From the NCBI GenBank assembly GCA_016931855.1, contig JAFGDZ010000024.1, positions 1-38,467 of the forward strand: a DNA stretch of 38,467 bases. Direction: 5' to 3'. The DNA comes from Bacteroidales bacterium (lineage in GTDB: Bacteria > Bacteroidota > Bacteroidia > Bacteroidales > Tenuifilaceae). Position 1 is the first letter of the stretch. Each line of letters starts with the position of its first letter. Below, one piece after another: positions 8,950-17,101 of this stretch. Under the pieces are notes generated by a model. The model did not search any database. It worked only from the letters and a program-made list of their open reading frames with translations, and was not told the origin of the DNA. A program made the position numbers and the translations under genes.

Positions 8950-10320
8950 CTACTTCTTGTTACAGTTTTTTGTAAACCTGTCCTTTCCCCAAATTTTTTC
9001 CATTATTCGGTATGCATGATCGGGGTCTAGCTTACGGGTTTGCTCCATGTTGCGCTGTATAAAAATGCAGTGCGAGATGGCTGCTTTCCCTTGCACAATG
9101 TCCTCGGCCAGAGCTTGGCACGATGGGGCTCCACATGTACCACAATCAATACCAGGTAAGAAGCACATTATGCGGCGCACGCGTTCCATCTTTTTCATGG
9201 CCTTAGCCATATCCTCATCAAGCTTAAGCATGGAGCGGGGCTTAACCGGATGAATGGCCAGCATGGACGACAAAAAGCCTTTGTACTCTGCTATGTCTTT
9301 CCACGAAGGATCGGGTAGCGTCTCCTCTTCTGCTTTGATGTTTGCAGCTCTACTCCTAAGCTTTTCAACGGTAAGGAAACGGTTTCCTGCAGCCAGTACT
9401 CCGCCTGCGCAGCTCTCGTCGCAGGCACGAAGCTCTAGGAAATCGATATCAGTTATCTCTTCGCTCTCTATCTTCTCCAGAAATTCAATTACGTTATGAA
9501 TCTCATCTATTGCCATGCAGCGCCCCTTAACGTGAGCGGCTTCGCCATTGGTAAGGCTCCAGAGAATTGAACGCTCCGTAAGGCTCGTTTTCTCTGGCAA
9601 CACGCAGGTTTCCAGTCCTTTCTGCTTTAGGGTTCGTAAAACTCTATTGTAGATAAGATCCATGTTGATAACCCCCGTAACCTCAGAGTTATCTTCGCCA
9701 ACAGGGCTTTTAATTGCGGCAATTTTAGCGGCACATGGGGTAATATAAAAAATACCAATCTCCTCCTCGGCAATTCCTTTGTCCATAAGCTGCTTTTTGC
9801 AGTAATGGGCAGATACATCCAGGGGTGGCCTTAGGAGCATTATGTTATCCACCAACGATGGAAACTTAACCTGAATTAGGCGAATAATGGCAGGGCAAAA
9901 CGAGGAGATAATGGGGCGCTCATGCTTTCCATCGCTAACGTAAGCGTTTACTTCGTCAACTAAAACTTCAACGGAGTTCTCAACCTCGTAAACATCGGTA
10001 AAACCAAGTTCAAGGAGTACGCTATATATTTCGCTGGGCGATAAGTCCTCGGGGAATTGGCCCATAAGCACGGCAGGAACCAGCGCCACTCTATGTTTGT
10101 AGCCAAATATTTTTGAAAAGTCATCCTGCTCAATAATAATAGCATTAACAGGGCATACACGGAAGCACTCTCCACAGTCAACGCACCTATCCTCGTAAAG
10201 AATGGCCTTACCATCCTTCACCCTAAGGGCCTCAGTTGGGCAAACCCTCATGCAATGTGAGCATCCTATGCACACATCGCGAAGAATTTTTAATGCATGG
10301 TGAAAAAACTTGCTCTCCAT
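8950..10320 (-). CDS. H-cluster-domain iron-sulfur protein, putative redox/H2 sensor
   Basis: 456 residues resembling HsfB-type proteins of hydrogenase operons. Two N-terminal [4Fe-4S] motifs (Cys17/20/23/27 and 46/49/52/56) precede an Fe-hydrogenase large-subunit-like domain (about 75-330) and a C-terminal Fes-type [4Fe-4S] motif (DCGTCGAPSC, Cys393/396/401, plus Cys418). The four cysteines that would hold the H-cluster [4Fe-4S] are kept: Cys142 (SSFCPA), Cys196 (TPC), Cys300 and Cys304 (ACDESC). The proton-relay Cys of catalytic enzymes is Phe141, so H2 turnover is unlikely. The PAS and PP2C domains that I recall in clostridial HsfB are absent. It sits between an RsbW-like gene (7 bp) and a DRTGG gene. 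A sensor role is inferred from family and context. Confidence 0.85.
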   Translation of the reverse strand: MESKFFHHALKILRDVCIGCSHCMRVCPTEALRVKDGKAILYEDRCVDCGECFRVCPVNAIIIEQDDFSKIFGYKHRVALVPAVLMGQFPEDLSPSEIYSVLLELGFTDVYEVENSVEVLVDEVNAYVSDGKHERPIISSFCPAIIRLIQVKFPSLVDNIMLLRPPLDVSAHYCKKQLMDKGIAEEEIGIFYITPCAAKIAAIKSPVGEDNSEVTGVINMDLIYNRVLRTLKQKGLETCVLPEKTSLTERSILWSLTNGEAAHVKGRCMAIDEIHNVIEFLEKIESEEITDIDFLELRACDESCAGGVLAAGNRFLTVEKLRSRAANIKAEEETLPDPSWKDIAEYKGFLSSMLAIHPVKPRSMLKLDEDMAKAMKKMERVRRIMCFLPGIDCGTCGAPSCQALAEDIVQGKAAISHCIFIQRNMEQTRKLDPDHAYRIMEKIWGKDRFTKNCNKK

Positions 10321-10327
10321 TCCTAAG

Positions 10328-10753
10328 CTATTCTTGTGGAACGTTTAAGTACACAATAATTTCTAGGTTAGTTCCCTTTCCTACTACACTAGTAATTTTA
10401 AACTCATCGGCATTGCTTTGTATATTTGGCAATCCCATACCTGCACCAAAGCCCATCTCCCTAACTACAGGCGATGCCGTTGAGTACCCGCGCTGCATTG
10501 CCAGAGGAATATCGGGGATACCGGGGCCATGATCGCTAAAAGCCATTACAATTCGCTCAGTATCAATATCAACATTAATTGTACCCTGGTATGCGTGGGC
10601 TACAACGTTAACCTCTGCCTCATACATTGCAACCACAACCCGCTTTATCAATTTAGCATCTACGTTAAGCTGCTTGAGCACCTTTTTTACTTGGCTTGAA
10701 GCAAGTCCAGCCCTAGCAAAATCGCCTCCTTGCACCTTATACTCGAAATGCAT
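10328..10753 (-). CDS. RsbW-like ATP-binding regulatory protein
   Basis: 141-residue HATPase_c_2-type domain of the anti-sigma factor / serine kinase family. The N box is AMYEAEVNVVAHA near residue 45, the G1 box SDHGPGIPD near 75, and a glycine-rich GFGAGMGLPNIQSNAD near 105. Unlike the other operon ATPase (7284-7829) it fits the RsbW/SpoIIAB type. No anti-sigma-antagonist (STAS) gene or PP2C phosphatase is visible nearby, so the partner-switch system is incomplete within the window. It lies 18 bp after the first DRTGG gene and 7 bp before the H-cluster-like protein. Regulation of the hydrogenase by signalling is inferred. Confidence 0.82.
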   Translation of the reverse strand: MHFEYKVQGGDFARAGLASSQVKKVLKQLNVDAKLIKRVVVAMYEAEVNVVAHAYQGTINVDIDTERIVMAFSDHGPGIPDIPLAMQRGYSTASPVVREMGFGAGMGLPNIQSNADEFKITSVVGKGTNLEIIVYLNVPQE

Positions 10754-10771
10754 TTGCTTCTAATTTTCTTG

Positions 10772-11128
10772 TTAGTAAACAGGTTTTAACCCTTGTGCAA
10801 ATAGCTGTCCTGCCGCCTTAAACATTGAGCTGGCACACTCTATAAGCACCATTCCGTTCTCCTCGGCCAGCTCTATCATGTCATCGTTAACCTTTTTGTT
10901 TCTAACAAAAACAATGGCGCTAATGTCTGACATTTCGGCGGTGCGAACAGCTTGCACGTTGGCCAAACCAGTAATAAGGAGCAGATTATCTGCCTGTATT
11001 GTAAGTACATCGCTCATTAAGTCTGAGGCAAAAGCAAATTCCACTTCAGTATTAAGCAGTTCGCTACCGCAAACTACTTTTGCTTGGAGCACTTCAATAA
11101 CCTGATTTAGCTTCATTTTTCCGGGCAT
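10772..11128 (-). CDS. DRTGG-domain protein (first gene of hydrogenase operon)
   Basis: About 119-residue single-domain DRTGG-type protein, paralogous to 8571-8909. It shows an opening helix (MKLNQVIEVLQAKVVCG), the FASDLMSDVLTIQADNLLL segment, and an ISAIVFVRNKKV turn, ending with SSMFKAAGQLF. Two starts are possible: ATG 11128 or ATG 11116, the latter aligning better with the paralogue and preceded by CCGGAAAA. A GTG also occurs at 11131. As the promoter-proximal gene it leads the sensory block. The function of the domain in hydrogenase operons is unknown. Confidence 0.78.
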   Translation of the reverse strand: MPGKMKLNQVIEVLQAKVVCGSELLNTEVEFAFASDLMSDVLTIQADNLLLITGLANVQAVRTAEMSDISAIVFVRNKKVNDDMIELAEENGMVLIECASSMFKAAGQLFAQGLKPVY

Positions 11129-11193
11129 CACAGCTGGTATTAATTTTTAAATAGCCAATATTAATCAACTCGTTAGGCTAACAAAATTCTGCA

Positions 11194-11222
11194 CAAATAT
11201 ACTCAGGTTTTTGTTTGCCAAA
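11194..11222 (-). promoter_or_regulatory. Predicted Bacteroidota promoter of hydrogenase operon 1
   Basis: On the minus strand a perfect TAnnTTTG -7 box (TATATTTG, 11201-11194) is preceded by TTTG (11222-11219) with a 17-bp spacer, slightly shorter than the usual 19-21. Transcription would begin near 11187, about 60 bp before the first start codon. The Rex-like palindrome lies just upstream of the -33 box, and a second copy of GCTAACAAAATT (11177-11188) falls on the predicted start site. Confidence 0.55.
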
Positions 11223-11227
11223 AAACA

Positions 11228-11245
11228 ATGTTAGCGCGCTAACAA
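11228..11245. promoter_or_regulatory. Rex-like operator upstream of hydrogenase operon 1
   Basis: ATGTTAGCGCGCTAACAA holds a perfect 16-bp palindrome (11229-11244) and matches the Rex-type pattern TTGTTA-N6-TAACAA at all but the first base. The 12-mer GCTAACAAAATT at 11238-11249 is repeated directly at 11177-11188, 61 bp away, inside a shorter dyad GTTAG-G-CTAAC (11172-11182). Rex represses NADH-consuming genes when NADH is low; assignment to Rex is inference, and no rex gene lies in the window. Confidence 0.5.
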
Positions 11246-11336
11246 AATTGTAATCATTCTAAATAATGTTGTGAAACAATATTTAAAGCGCACACGATTA
11301 CACAAACCTGATTTAATGACTATTGCATAAACACAC

Positions 11337-11364
11337 TAGCCCTTCTCGGGATAAAAAAGGGCTA
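11337..11364 (-). terminator. Hairpin terminator after the porin gene
   Basis: An 8-bp stem TAGCCCTT / AAGGGCTA (11337-11344 / 11357-11364) lies 25 bp beyond the stop of the porin gene at 11389. On the minus strand no long T run follows, so efficiency is uncertain; on the plus strand ATTTTA follows. Confidence 0.5.
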
Positions 11365-11388
11365 ATTTTATGCTAAGAAACACGTTTT

Positions 11389-12699
11389 CTACTCGCCTAC
11401 AGGCTTGCTCCACTTTAAGAAATTAGGTGTAAAGTTCAATGAGATGTATGCAAAGTGCGAGAACTCTCCAGTATCTGGAGTAACAGCCTGAATGGCCTCT
11501 AACGTTTCCGTAGGAAGCATGAACATCCATGCTGCCTGTATTGCAAAACTCTTGGCCACTTTGTAGTTAAACACAAAATCGAACTCGGTTCCTAAGCCCT
11601 TGTCAACCTTAGTGCCACCGGGCAAATAGCTTTTGCTGAGCATAAAGTAGTTAACGGTTGCTTGAACCGATGATTTTTCACTCACCTTATAATCGGCTCG
11701 TAAAAAGTAGTTATGCAGTCCAGCCCCAGAAACCTCAGAAAGGGTAGCTGAGGTAAAGTAATCCATAAACCCAAGATGTGCATGGCCTGCGTTTAACAGC
11801 CTATTAAACGATGTTTTTTTAGATGGAGTAGCATCGCTCCAATCCTGCCCCGAATAGGCATCAACAGTAGCGGTAACGCTTAGCTTATTTGCTGGTTTTA
11901 CCCAAATGGATGCGTTGAATGCATAGGCTCCAATTTTTGTGGAGGTAAATGCCCCCACCCGCTGCGCGTTCCCAAACTGGTAGTACGCTCCAAATTGGCC
12001 TCCTACCAATGATTGAGCGTTAACTATTGCATTACCTCCAATGGTATTGCGGGCATACATAATATGTGGGTCGCCTGTATTCTGGGTAACATCCAAAAAA
12101 TTTATGGCATTAACAGCAAGGGCATCCGACAGGGGCTTTGAGAACCAAACAAAAGTCATATACTTAAAAAGAGCTCCAGCATAGCTAGTTAGCACTACGT
12201 CTTGCCCGTTGTTGTTAATCATTGCGCCAAGATGAAAGGATGTGGACGTTTCCTTGTTATTGTACTTTAACAGGGCCGCATCGTACGACATTCCTGTTAA
12301 GCTAAATTCCTTTGAAGCCATAAGGCGCTGATCGTCGTACTTTAGCTCCTGCCTACCAACCGTTACGGATAGGTGGGGATTAAAGGCGTAACTAGCCCAA
12401 GCCTCGTAGATATGCGTTGTGCTACCAGCCATATTTACTGCATTTTGCCCCCAAACACGGGCATCCTGCCCTGAGAGCTTAAAGGTAAACGCCTCATGGG
12501 TATATCCAAGTATAAGCCGAGAACGCTGTAGCACTAATGGGGTAGCATAAGTTGCCTCCTGTGCTAATGTTTTATAGCCATCGCGGTACTCTGCCCTTGT
12601 TCTAAACTGCCCGTCAATAGTGAATTGAGCGTTTGCGGCAAAACTAGCCGAGAAAAGGCCTACCAATGTTAGGGTAACTATATCTATAAGTTTTCTCAT
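11389..12699 (-). CDS. Outer-membrane porin, alginate-export-like
   Basis: 436-residue beta-barrel protein. A signal peptide (1-24, ending FAANAQ) is followed by alternating aromatic/polar strands typical of the alginate_exp / porin group, e.g. IDGQFRTRAEYRDGY, LQRSRLILGYTHEAF and VTVGRQELKYDDQRLMAS. The chain ends with a strand ISLNFTPNF and then ten polar residues, so the C-terminal Phe is not terminal. The RQ-LKYDDQR motif is frequent in this family. It is downstream of ccsBA but separated by a strong terminator, so it likely has its own promoter. The substrate cannot be read from sequence; the family name does not imply alginate. Confidence 0.75.
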   Translation of the reverse strand: MRKLIDIVTLTLVGLFSASFAANAQFTIDGQFRTRAEYRDGYKTLAQEATYATPLVLQRSRLILGYTHEAFTFKLSGQDARVWGQNAVNMAGSTTHIYEAWASYAFNPHLSVTVGRQELKYDDQRLMASKEFSLTGMSYDAALLKYNNKETSTSFHLGAMINNNGQDVVLTSYAGALFKYMTFVWFSKPLSDALAVNAINFLDVTQNTGDPHIMYARNTIGGNAIVNAQSLVGGQFGAYYQFGNAQRVGAFTSTKIGAYAFNASIWVKPANKLSVTATVDAYSGQDWSDATPSKKTSFNRLLNAGHAHLGFMDYFTSATLSEVSGAGLHNYFLRADYKVSEKSSVQATVNYFMLSKSYLPGGTKVDKGLGTEFDFVFNYKVAKSFAIQAAWMFMLPTETLEAIQAVTPDTGEFSHFAYISLNFTPNFLKWSKPVGE

Positions 12700-12808
12700 T
12701 GCAGTTGTTTTTTAGTTTTCTATTCTGCTAAATGAGATTCAAGTTATTAAAAATATTGCATAGAGCACAATTTGTTGCATAATTACTATGAGATGTATGC
12801 GCACAAAA

Positions 12809-12848
12809 AAGCCCTTTGGAAGTGGAGAAACTACTTCGCAAAGGGCTT
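12809..12848 (-). terminator. Strong rho-independent terminator of ccsBA
   Basis: A 10-bp perfect stem (AAGCCCTTTG / CAAAGGGCTT) with an inner 5-bp stem (GAAGT / ACTTC) is followed on the minus strand by a run of T (complement of 12805-12810). It lies 20 bp past the ccsBA stop. Confidence 0.85.
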
Positions 12849-12867
12849 CTAGTATTTAAGCAAACCT

Positions 12868-15800
12868 TTAGCTATGCAGCTTTTTGTAATTTCTGTAAGC
12901 AAAAATGGTAATTGAAACCAAGGCTACAACCGATACATAAACAAACGTTGGTACAGGAACCGGATCGCCACCAGCATAGGAGTGTAACCCCGACAGGTAG
13001 TAGTTAACGCCAAAATAGGTCATAAGCACTGATGAGAAAGAGAACAGTCCCATTACGTTAAAGGTAAATATGCCCTTAACGCTTTTTATCATCCTAGAGT
13101 GCACCACAAAGGTGTAAACAATCATAGTAATTAGGGACCAGGTTTCCTTAGGATCCCAGCCCCAGTAACGCCCCCACGATTCGTTTGCCCATATGGCTCC
13201 AAGGAATGTGCCTATGGTTAAAAAGTACAACCCAAGCGTTAAGCTTTGGTAGCTTATAACGGTTAGCTCATCAACAGTAGTATTTACCCTACCAAGGTTA
13301 CGCTTTCCAGCCAGTGAATAGAGAATCATTACCAAAAGGCCAAGTATTGCACTTAGGCCAAAAAAGCCGTAGCTAGCTGTAATAACCGATACGTGTATGG
13401 TAAGCCAGTAGGACTTAAGTACAGGTACTAAGCTGGTAATTTCTGGATCCATAAAGCTTAAATGGGCAACCATAAGCGTTAACGAACCTAGAACCGCAGT
13501 TGCAGAAAGGGCAAATTTTGATTTGCGGCTAAAAATGAAACCCGCTAGTAGGGTTACCCACGAAATAAAAATCATGGACTCGTACCCATTGCTCATAGGA
13601 GCGTGCCCCGAAACATACCAACGCACAGCTAATGCTAAAGTGTGAAGCGCAAAGCCCACGGCTAGAACATAAGTAAAGATTTTCATTATCGCGGTCACAT
13701 TACTTTTGCCAGAAACAATGGCAAAAACAAGAGTAAAAATCATTACAAGCCCCACCACTGCGTAAAAAGGGAATAGCCTTTCGAATATTTTGGCTTTGTA
13801 GTAAAAAATTTCGGCCTTTACTCTATTATCGGACTGCAACTGATACGTTACATGACTTTTCTGGTATGCTGCCAAAGACTCAATGTACTCATGGGTTTCA
13901 ATAGCTCGAGCATTTGGGTTTTTAATTCCTGACATTATAAGGCTTAGCACATTCTTTAGGTACAATGAATCATCGGAATTAACGGCAAAGGGAAGCGCCT
14001 CGTCGGGCGTTCCCCATTTGTGCAACGGATCATCTTTTATTGGGAAAACTTTCATAAAATCGCCAGAGTACACCATGTATAGGATATTAATGCGCTCATC
14101 GACTTTAATTACCTCCTTGTCGAACTTTGTTCGCTGCGACTCTGGTTTAGCGTACGCTTCCTGAACTAATCGCGACAGCTTATATCCTCCCATTGGGGAA
14201 TTCATATCAACAATATTGGCAAATGCCGCGTAGTTACCAGATATTCCAAGAACTCTGGCCAATTCGGCATTAGACACCTTAATCATGGGCACATTCTTCC
14301 AGTTCTCAAAATCGGAATAGATACCCAAGAACACTTGCATTGACGACAAGCCCATAAACTCGTTTTTGCGGGTAATTTTACGCACAATGTCGTGACTTAA
14401 TGTGTAGAAAGGCTTTGTTCTACCCTTCTGATCCTGTACCAGTACTTTCCCAAACTCATCGGCAAGCTTTTGGTTAAGAGGGGTAACGCTAGGCGACGCA
14501 AAGGCCGTTCCCAAACCAAGTGTAAGCATCAGAACAAATACCCCTACGCCTTTGCGAGCAAGGCTAATCCAGTACGATGGGGAAACTTGCCAAAGAGCCG
14601 ATTTTGGATTAAAGATGGACAAGAACATGAATAGAAAAAGTAAGGCATAGCCAATATAGGTAACCAGCATACCTGCTCTATCGTGACTTACAGAAAGAAC
14701 TGTACCCATTTCATCCTGATCATACGACATCTGATAAAAACGAAAACCTTTGTGTTTCAATATATTGTTCATATATATTGAGAACGGAAATTCCTTTGCA
14801 CCATCGGTATCAATAACCGTAACATTGCTCCTATACGACGATGGGCTGTTTGAACCAGGATAGCGCTCAAGAACAAAGTCGTTTAAATGTACGGCAAAAG
14901 GAATTTTTACACCTCTAGTACCATACGTAATGCGCAAATAATTTGCGCCCATACTTAGCATGGCGCTAGTGTTCTCCGACTGGTTGTTGGTCCACAGGTA
15001 CGCTTTAGTACGCACGCCGCTTCCTGTAATCTCAAATTCCATGGCCGAACGCCCTGTTTGATGCATTTGATGATCGACAGAGGTTGGTATAGTAACAGCA
15101 CTGGGCAACATGGTTTGAGCCACAACGGTAATTCCAGATATGGAGTACAGCTTCATGGGCGAAAATGGCACCCAGGTATTTTCAGGATGAATTGTTGCCA
15201 CCTTAGACATCATGCTCATCTCACTTAGTGGCTTAGGAGCCCTCATAAAGAAAGAATCGGATTTAAAGGTGAAGCTAATATCGTGAGGCTTCTCTGTATC
15301 AAATCCCAACACCAGCCCTTTTACATCATAAACATCGCCTCGGGTTAAAACAACTGACTCCTTACCCACCATTTGCCGAGAGATAATAAGCGATATTGTT
15401 GGCTGCCCATCAGGAGATTCTACAACCTGCTCCATTGCATTGGGAATAAATTTGGTTAGCTCAACACGAACAAGGCCTGAAGAGGTTTGGATATCCTCAT
15501 TGTAACTATCTATTGATAGGGGCGTTACCGCAAACTTCTTATGAGCGGCCGCAACCAAAGCCCCTTGCCTATCAATTATCTCGGAGGAGATAAACTTATC
15601 GCGAGTTTGAAATACTGTTTTTTGCTCACCCTCACGTAAATGCAGGGTTCCCTCAATTCCAATATAGCGAGTAATAGCTGCGCCCACTATCATTAGTATA
15701 AATGCTAAATGGAATAGCATAATGGTAAGCTTTTGCTTTCGGTAAAGATTAAAAATGAAGATTTGCCCAATTAGGTTTACAGCAAGTAAAAGGAACAACA

Positions 15801-15954
15801 GCTCAAACCAAATTGAGTTATAGAAAACATCGTATGCGCTAGCGGCACCAAAATCGTTCTCGATAAAGGTGGCTACGGCCAGTACTATGGCCAACACAAA
15901 CATTAAAACCCCCATAAACCAAGGAGAGAAAACAAAAAAAGATTTCGCCTTCAT
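12868..15954 (-). CDS. ccsBA: Cytochrome c biogenesis fusion protein CcsBA (ResB-CcsA)
   Basis: 1028-residue fusion of the System II haem-handling proteins. The N-terminal ResB/CcsB part has about three membrane spans in residues 10-95, a large periplasmic domain, and a further span (TYIGYALLFLFMFLSIF) near 440. A long periplasmic linker leads to the CcsA part (about 720-1028) with multiple spans and the tryptophan-rich WWD motif WANESWGRYWGWDPKETW. Conserved His in RWYVSGHAP, HVSVITASYG and VVHSRM fit haem ligation. It exports haem and attaches it to CXXCH motifs. This suits the cytochromes at 17102-22051, which together hold 15 such motifs. The length and fusion are normal for Bacteroidota. 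ATG 15954 has no Shine-Dalgarno. Confidence 0.95.
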   Translation of the reverse strand: MKAKSFFVFSPWFMGVLMFVLAIVLAVATFIENDFGAASAYDVFYNSIWFELLFLLLAVNLIGQIFIFNLYRKQKLTIMLFHLAFILMIVGAAITRYIGIEGTLHLREGEQKTVFQTRDKFISSEIIDRQGALVAAAHKKFAVTPLSIDSYNEDIQTSSGLVRVELTKFIPNAMEQVVESPDGQPTISLIISRQMVGKESVVLTRGDVYDVKGLVLGFDTEKPHDISFTFKSDSFFMRAPKPLSEMSMMSKVATIHPENTWVPFSPMKLYSISGITVVAQTMLPSAVTIPTSVDHQMHQTGRSAMEFEITGSGVRTKAYLWTNNQSENTSAMLSMGANYLRITYGTRGVKIPFAVHLNDFVLERYPGSNSPSSYRSNVTVIDTDGAKEFPFSIYMNNILKHKGFRFYQMSYDQDEMGTVLSVSHDRAGMLVTYIGYALLFLFMFLSIFNPKSALWQVSPSYWISLARKGVGVFVLMLTLGLGTAFASPSVTPLNQKLADEFGKVLVQDQKGRTKPFYTLSHDIVRKITRKNEFMGLSSMQVFLGIYSDFENWKNVPMIKVSNAELARVLGISGNYAAFANIVDMNSPMGGYKLSRLVQEAYAKPESQRTKFDKEVIKVDERINILYMVYSGDFMKVFPIKDDPLHKWGTPDEALPFAVNSDDSLYLKNVLSLIMSGIKNPNARAIETHEYIESLAAYQKSHVTYQLQSDNRVKAEIFYYKAKIFERLFPFYAVVGLVMIFTLVFAIVSGKSNVTAIMKIFTYVLAVGFALHTLALAVRWYVSGHAPMSNGYESMIFISWVTLLAGFIFSRKSKFALSATAVLGSLTLMVAHLSFMDPEITSLVPVLKSYWLTIHVSVITASYGFFGLSAILGLLVMILYSLAGKRNLGRVNTTVDELTVISYQSLTLGLYFLTIGTFLGAIWANESWGRYWGWDPKETWSLITMIVYTFVVHSRMIKSVKGIFTFNVMGLFSFSSVLMTYFGVNYYLSGLHSYAGGDPVPVPTFVYVSVVALVSITIFAYRNYKKLHS

Positions 15955-16204
15955 GTAAAATTATTTTCGTTAGTTAAGCATTTCGTTCAGAATCAAGAGA
16001 GATATAGAGCTTTGCACAAATCACATTCTGCTTACTACAAAACAAAGTTGCGCATAATGAGTTGCAAAATGCACATAAAAATAGGAACCAGCGCCTAATG
16101 CTAAGGTGAGGTTTATCGGAAAACAGAATGATATTTAACTGGGATTTTTGATATGTCAATAAAAATAAGAGAGCCATTACAGTAGGAATGGCCTCAAATA
16201 AAGG

Positions 16205-16900
16205 CTAACCGTTGTTGCAAATTAGCTTCAACTTATCCTTGTCAACAATTCTAATTCGCTGGTTCTGCATCTCTATAATCTGGTCATCTTCAAATTCCTT
16301 GAGAATTCTAATCACGCTCTCCTTTGCCATGTTAGTAAAGTCGCCAAGCTCTTGCCGCGATAAGGGTAAATCAAACTCGCTGTTCTTATAGAGCTTTTCA
16401 GAGAAGTAAACCAAGGACTCAGCTAACCGTCCAGGCATCTTCTTTTGCGTAAGGTTAAGCAATCGGTAGTGGCCCTCAAGAGCCTTTTTGCTAATATCAA
16501 TTAACCACCCCTCTGCAAACTTAGTATTAGTATGAATAAACCCCTTAAGAATACTAAGGTCTATAAAACAGGCAACCACATCGGTAAGGGCGGTAAAAGT
16601 AAAATGATGACGAGTATCTATAAACGTGCCAGGGCCAGCAATCATCATCGAAGGCTGCGCGATACCTATTATTAAATTTTTCCCATCAATGCCCTCAAGG
16701 TAAACTTTACCTAAACCGCTAACCAGAAAAATAGCAGACGAAGTTGGCGAACCCGTTTTAAAAATAGTTTCACCAGGTTTATACTTTGCTTCATACCGAT
16801 TTTGGCATACTATTTCAAGTTCTGCAGGAGCAAGATTATTAAAATTACTCCACCTATTTGGGCAATTACTACAAGAACAATCCTTGGGTGAGATCTCCAT
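16205..16900 (-). CDS. Crp/Fnr-family transcriptional regulator
   Basis: About 231 residues: a cyclic-nucleotide-binding-like beta-roll (about 25-130), a long dimer helix, and a C-terminal helix-turn-helix (LSRQELGDFTNMAKESVIRIL). The recognition helix keeps the Glu and Arg of the E-x-x-x-R pattern that contact TGA half-sites. Near the N-terminus are Cys8, Cys10 and Cys13 (CSCSNC) with Cys32 further on, so a redox or Fe-S sensing role is possible. I chose ATG 16900; a TTG seven codons upstream (16921) would give a longer form. It is transcribed divergently from the hexaheme lipoprotein, with an FNR-like box 55 bp upstream of this ATG, suggesting autoregulation and control of the cytochrome. 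Confidence 0.9.
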   Translation of the reverse strand: MEISPKDCSCSNCPNRWSNFNNLAPAELEIVCQNRYEAKYKPGETIFKTGSPTSSAIFLVSGLGKVYLEGIDGKNLIIGIAQPSMMIAGPGTFIDTRHHFTFTALTDVVACFIDLSILKGFIHTNTKFAEGWLIDISKKALEGHYRLLNLTQKKMPGRLAESLVYFSEKLYKNSEFDLPLSRQELGDFTNMAKESVIRILKEFEDDQIIEMQNQRIRIVDKDKLKLICNNG

Positions 16901-16954
16901 ATCGCTAAAGTTATTGACCAAAACTATTCAAAAAACAGTACCTCAACACAATTA

Positions 16955-16968
16955 CTGATATATATCAA
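16955..16968. promoter_or_regulatory. FNR/CRP-like operator box
   Basis: CTGATATATATCAA matches the FNR consensus TTGAT-N4-ATCAA with one mismatch and contains a 12-bp palindrome TGATATATATCA. It lies between the divergent Crp/Fnr gene (start 16900) and the hexaheme lipoprotein (start 17102). No other box of this quality was noticed in the intergenic regions I checked. Confidence 0.55.
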
Positions 16969-17101
16969 CCAAGTTAATGTTTTTTATCGGAATACAATGC
17001 GTTAGTTCGGCGCATATAATCAGATAATATCACCATGCTTAGAGCGTGTAGAGACAGCGCATTAGGCTACATTTACGCAGTAAACTCTAAACGCATAAAC
17101 T

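Noticed and set aside
11172..11182. GTTAG-G-CTAAC as a second full Rex operator
   Set aside because: The spacing between GTTA and TAAC is 3 bp instead of 6, so only its right half matches; kept as a half-site only.
15974..16177. A 67-residue minus-strand frame between ccsBA and the Crp/Fnr gene
   Set aside because: Hydrophobic and Cys-rich by chance composition, no promoter or recognisable family; the 250-bp gap shows nothing else convincing.
16921..16921. TTG start for the Crp/Fnr regulator
   Set aside because: An ATG seven codons downstream fits the family's N-terminus and leaves a usual leader; TTG use is not supported by a Shine-Dalgarno.
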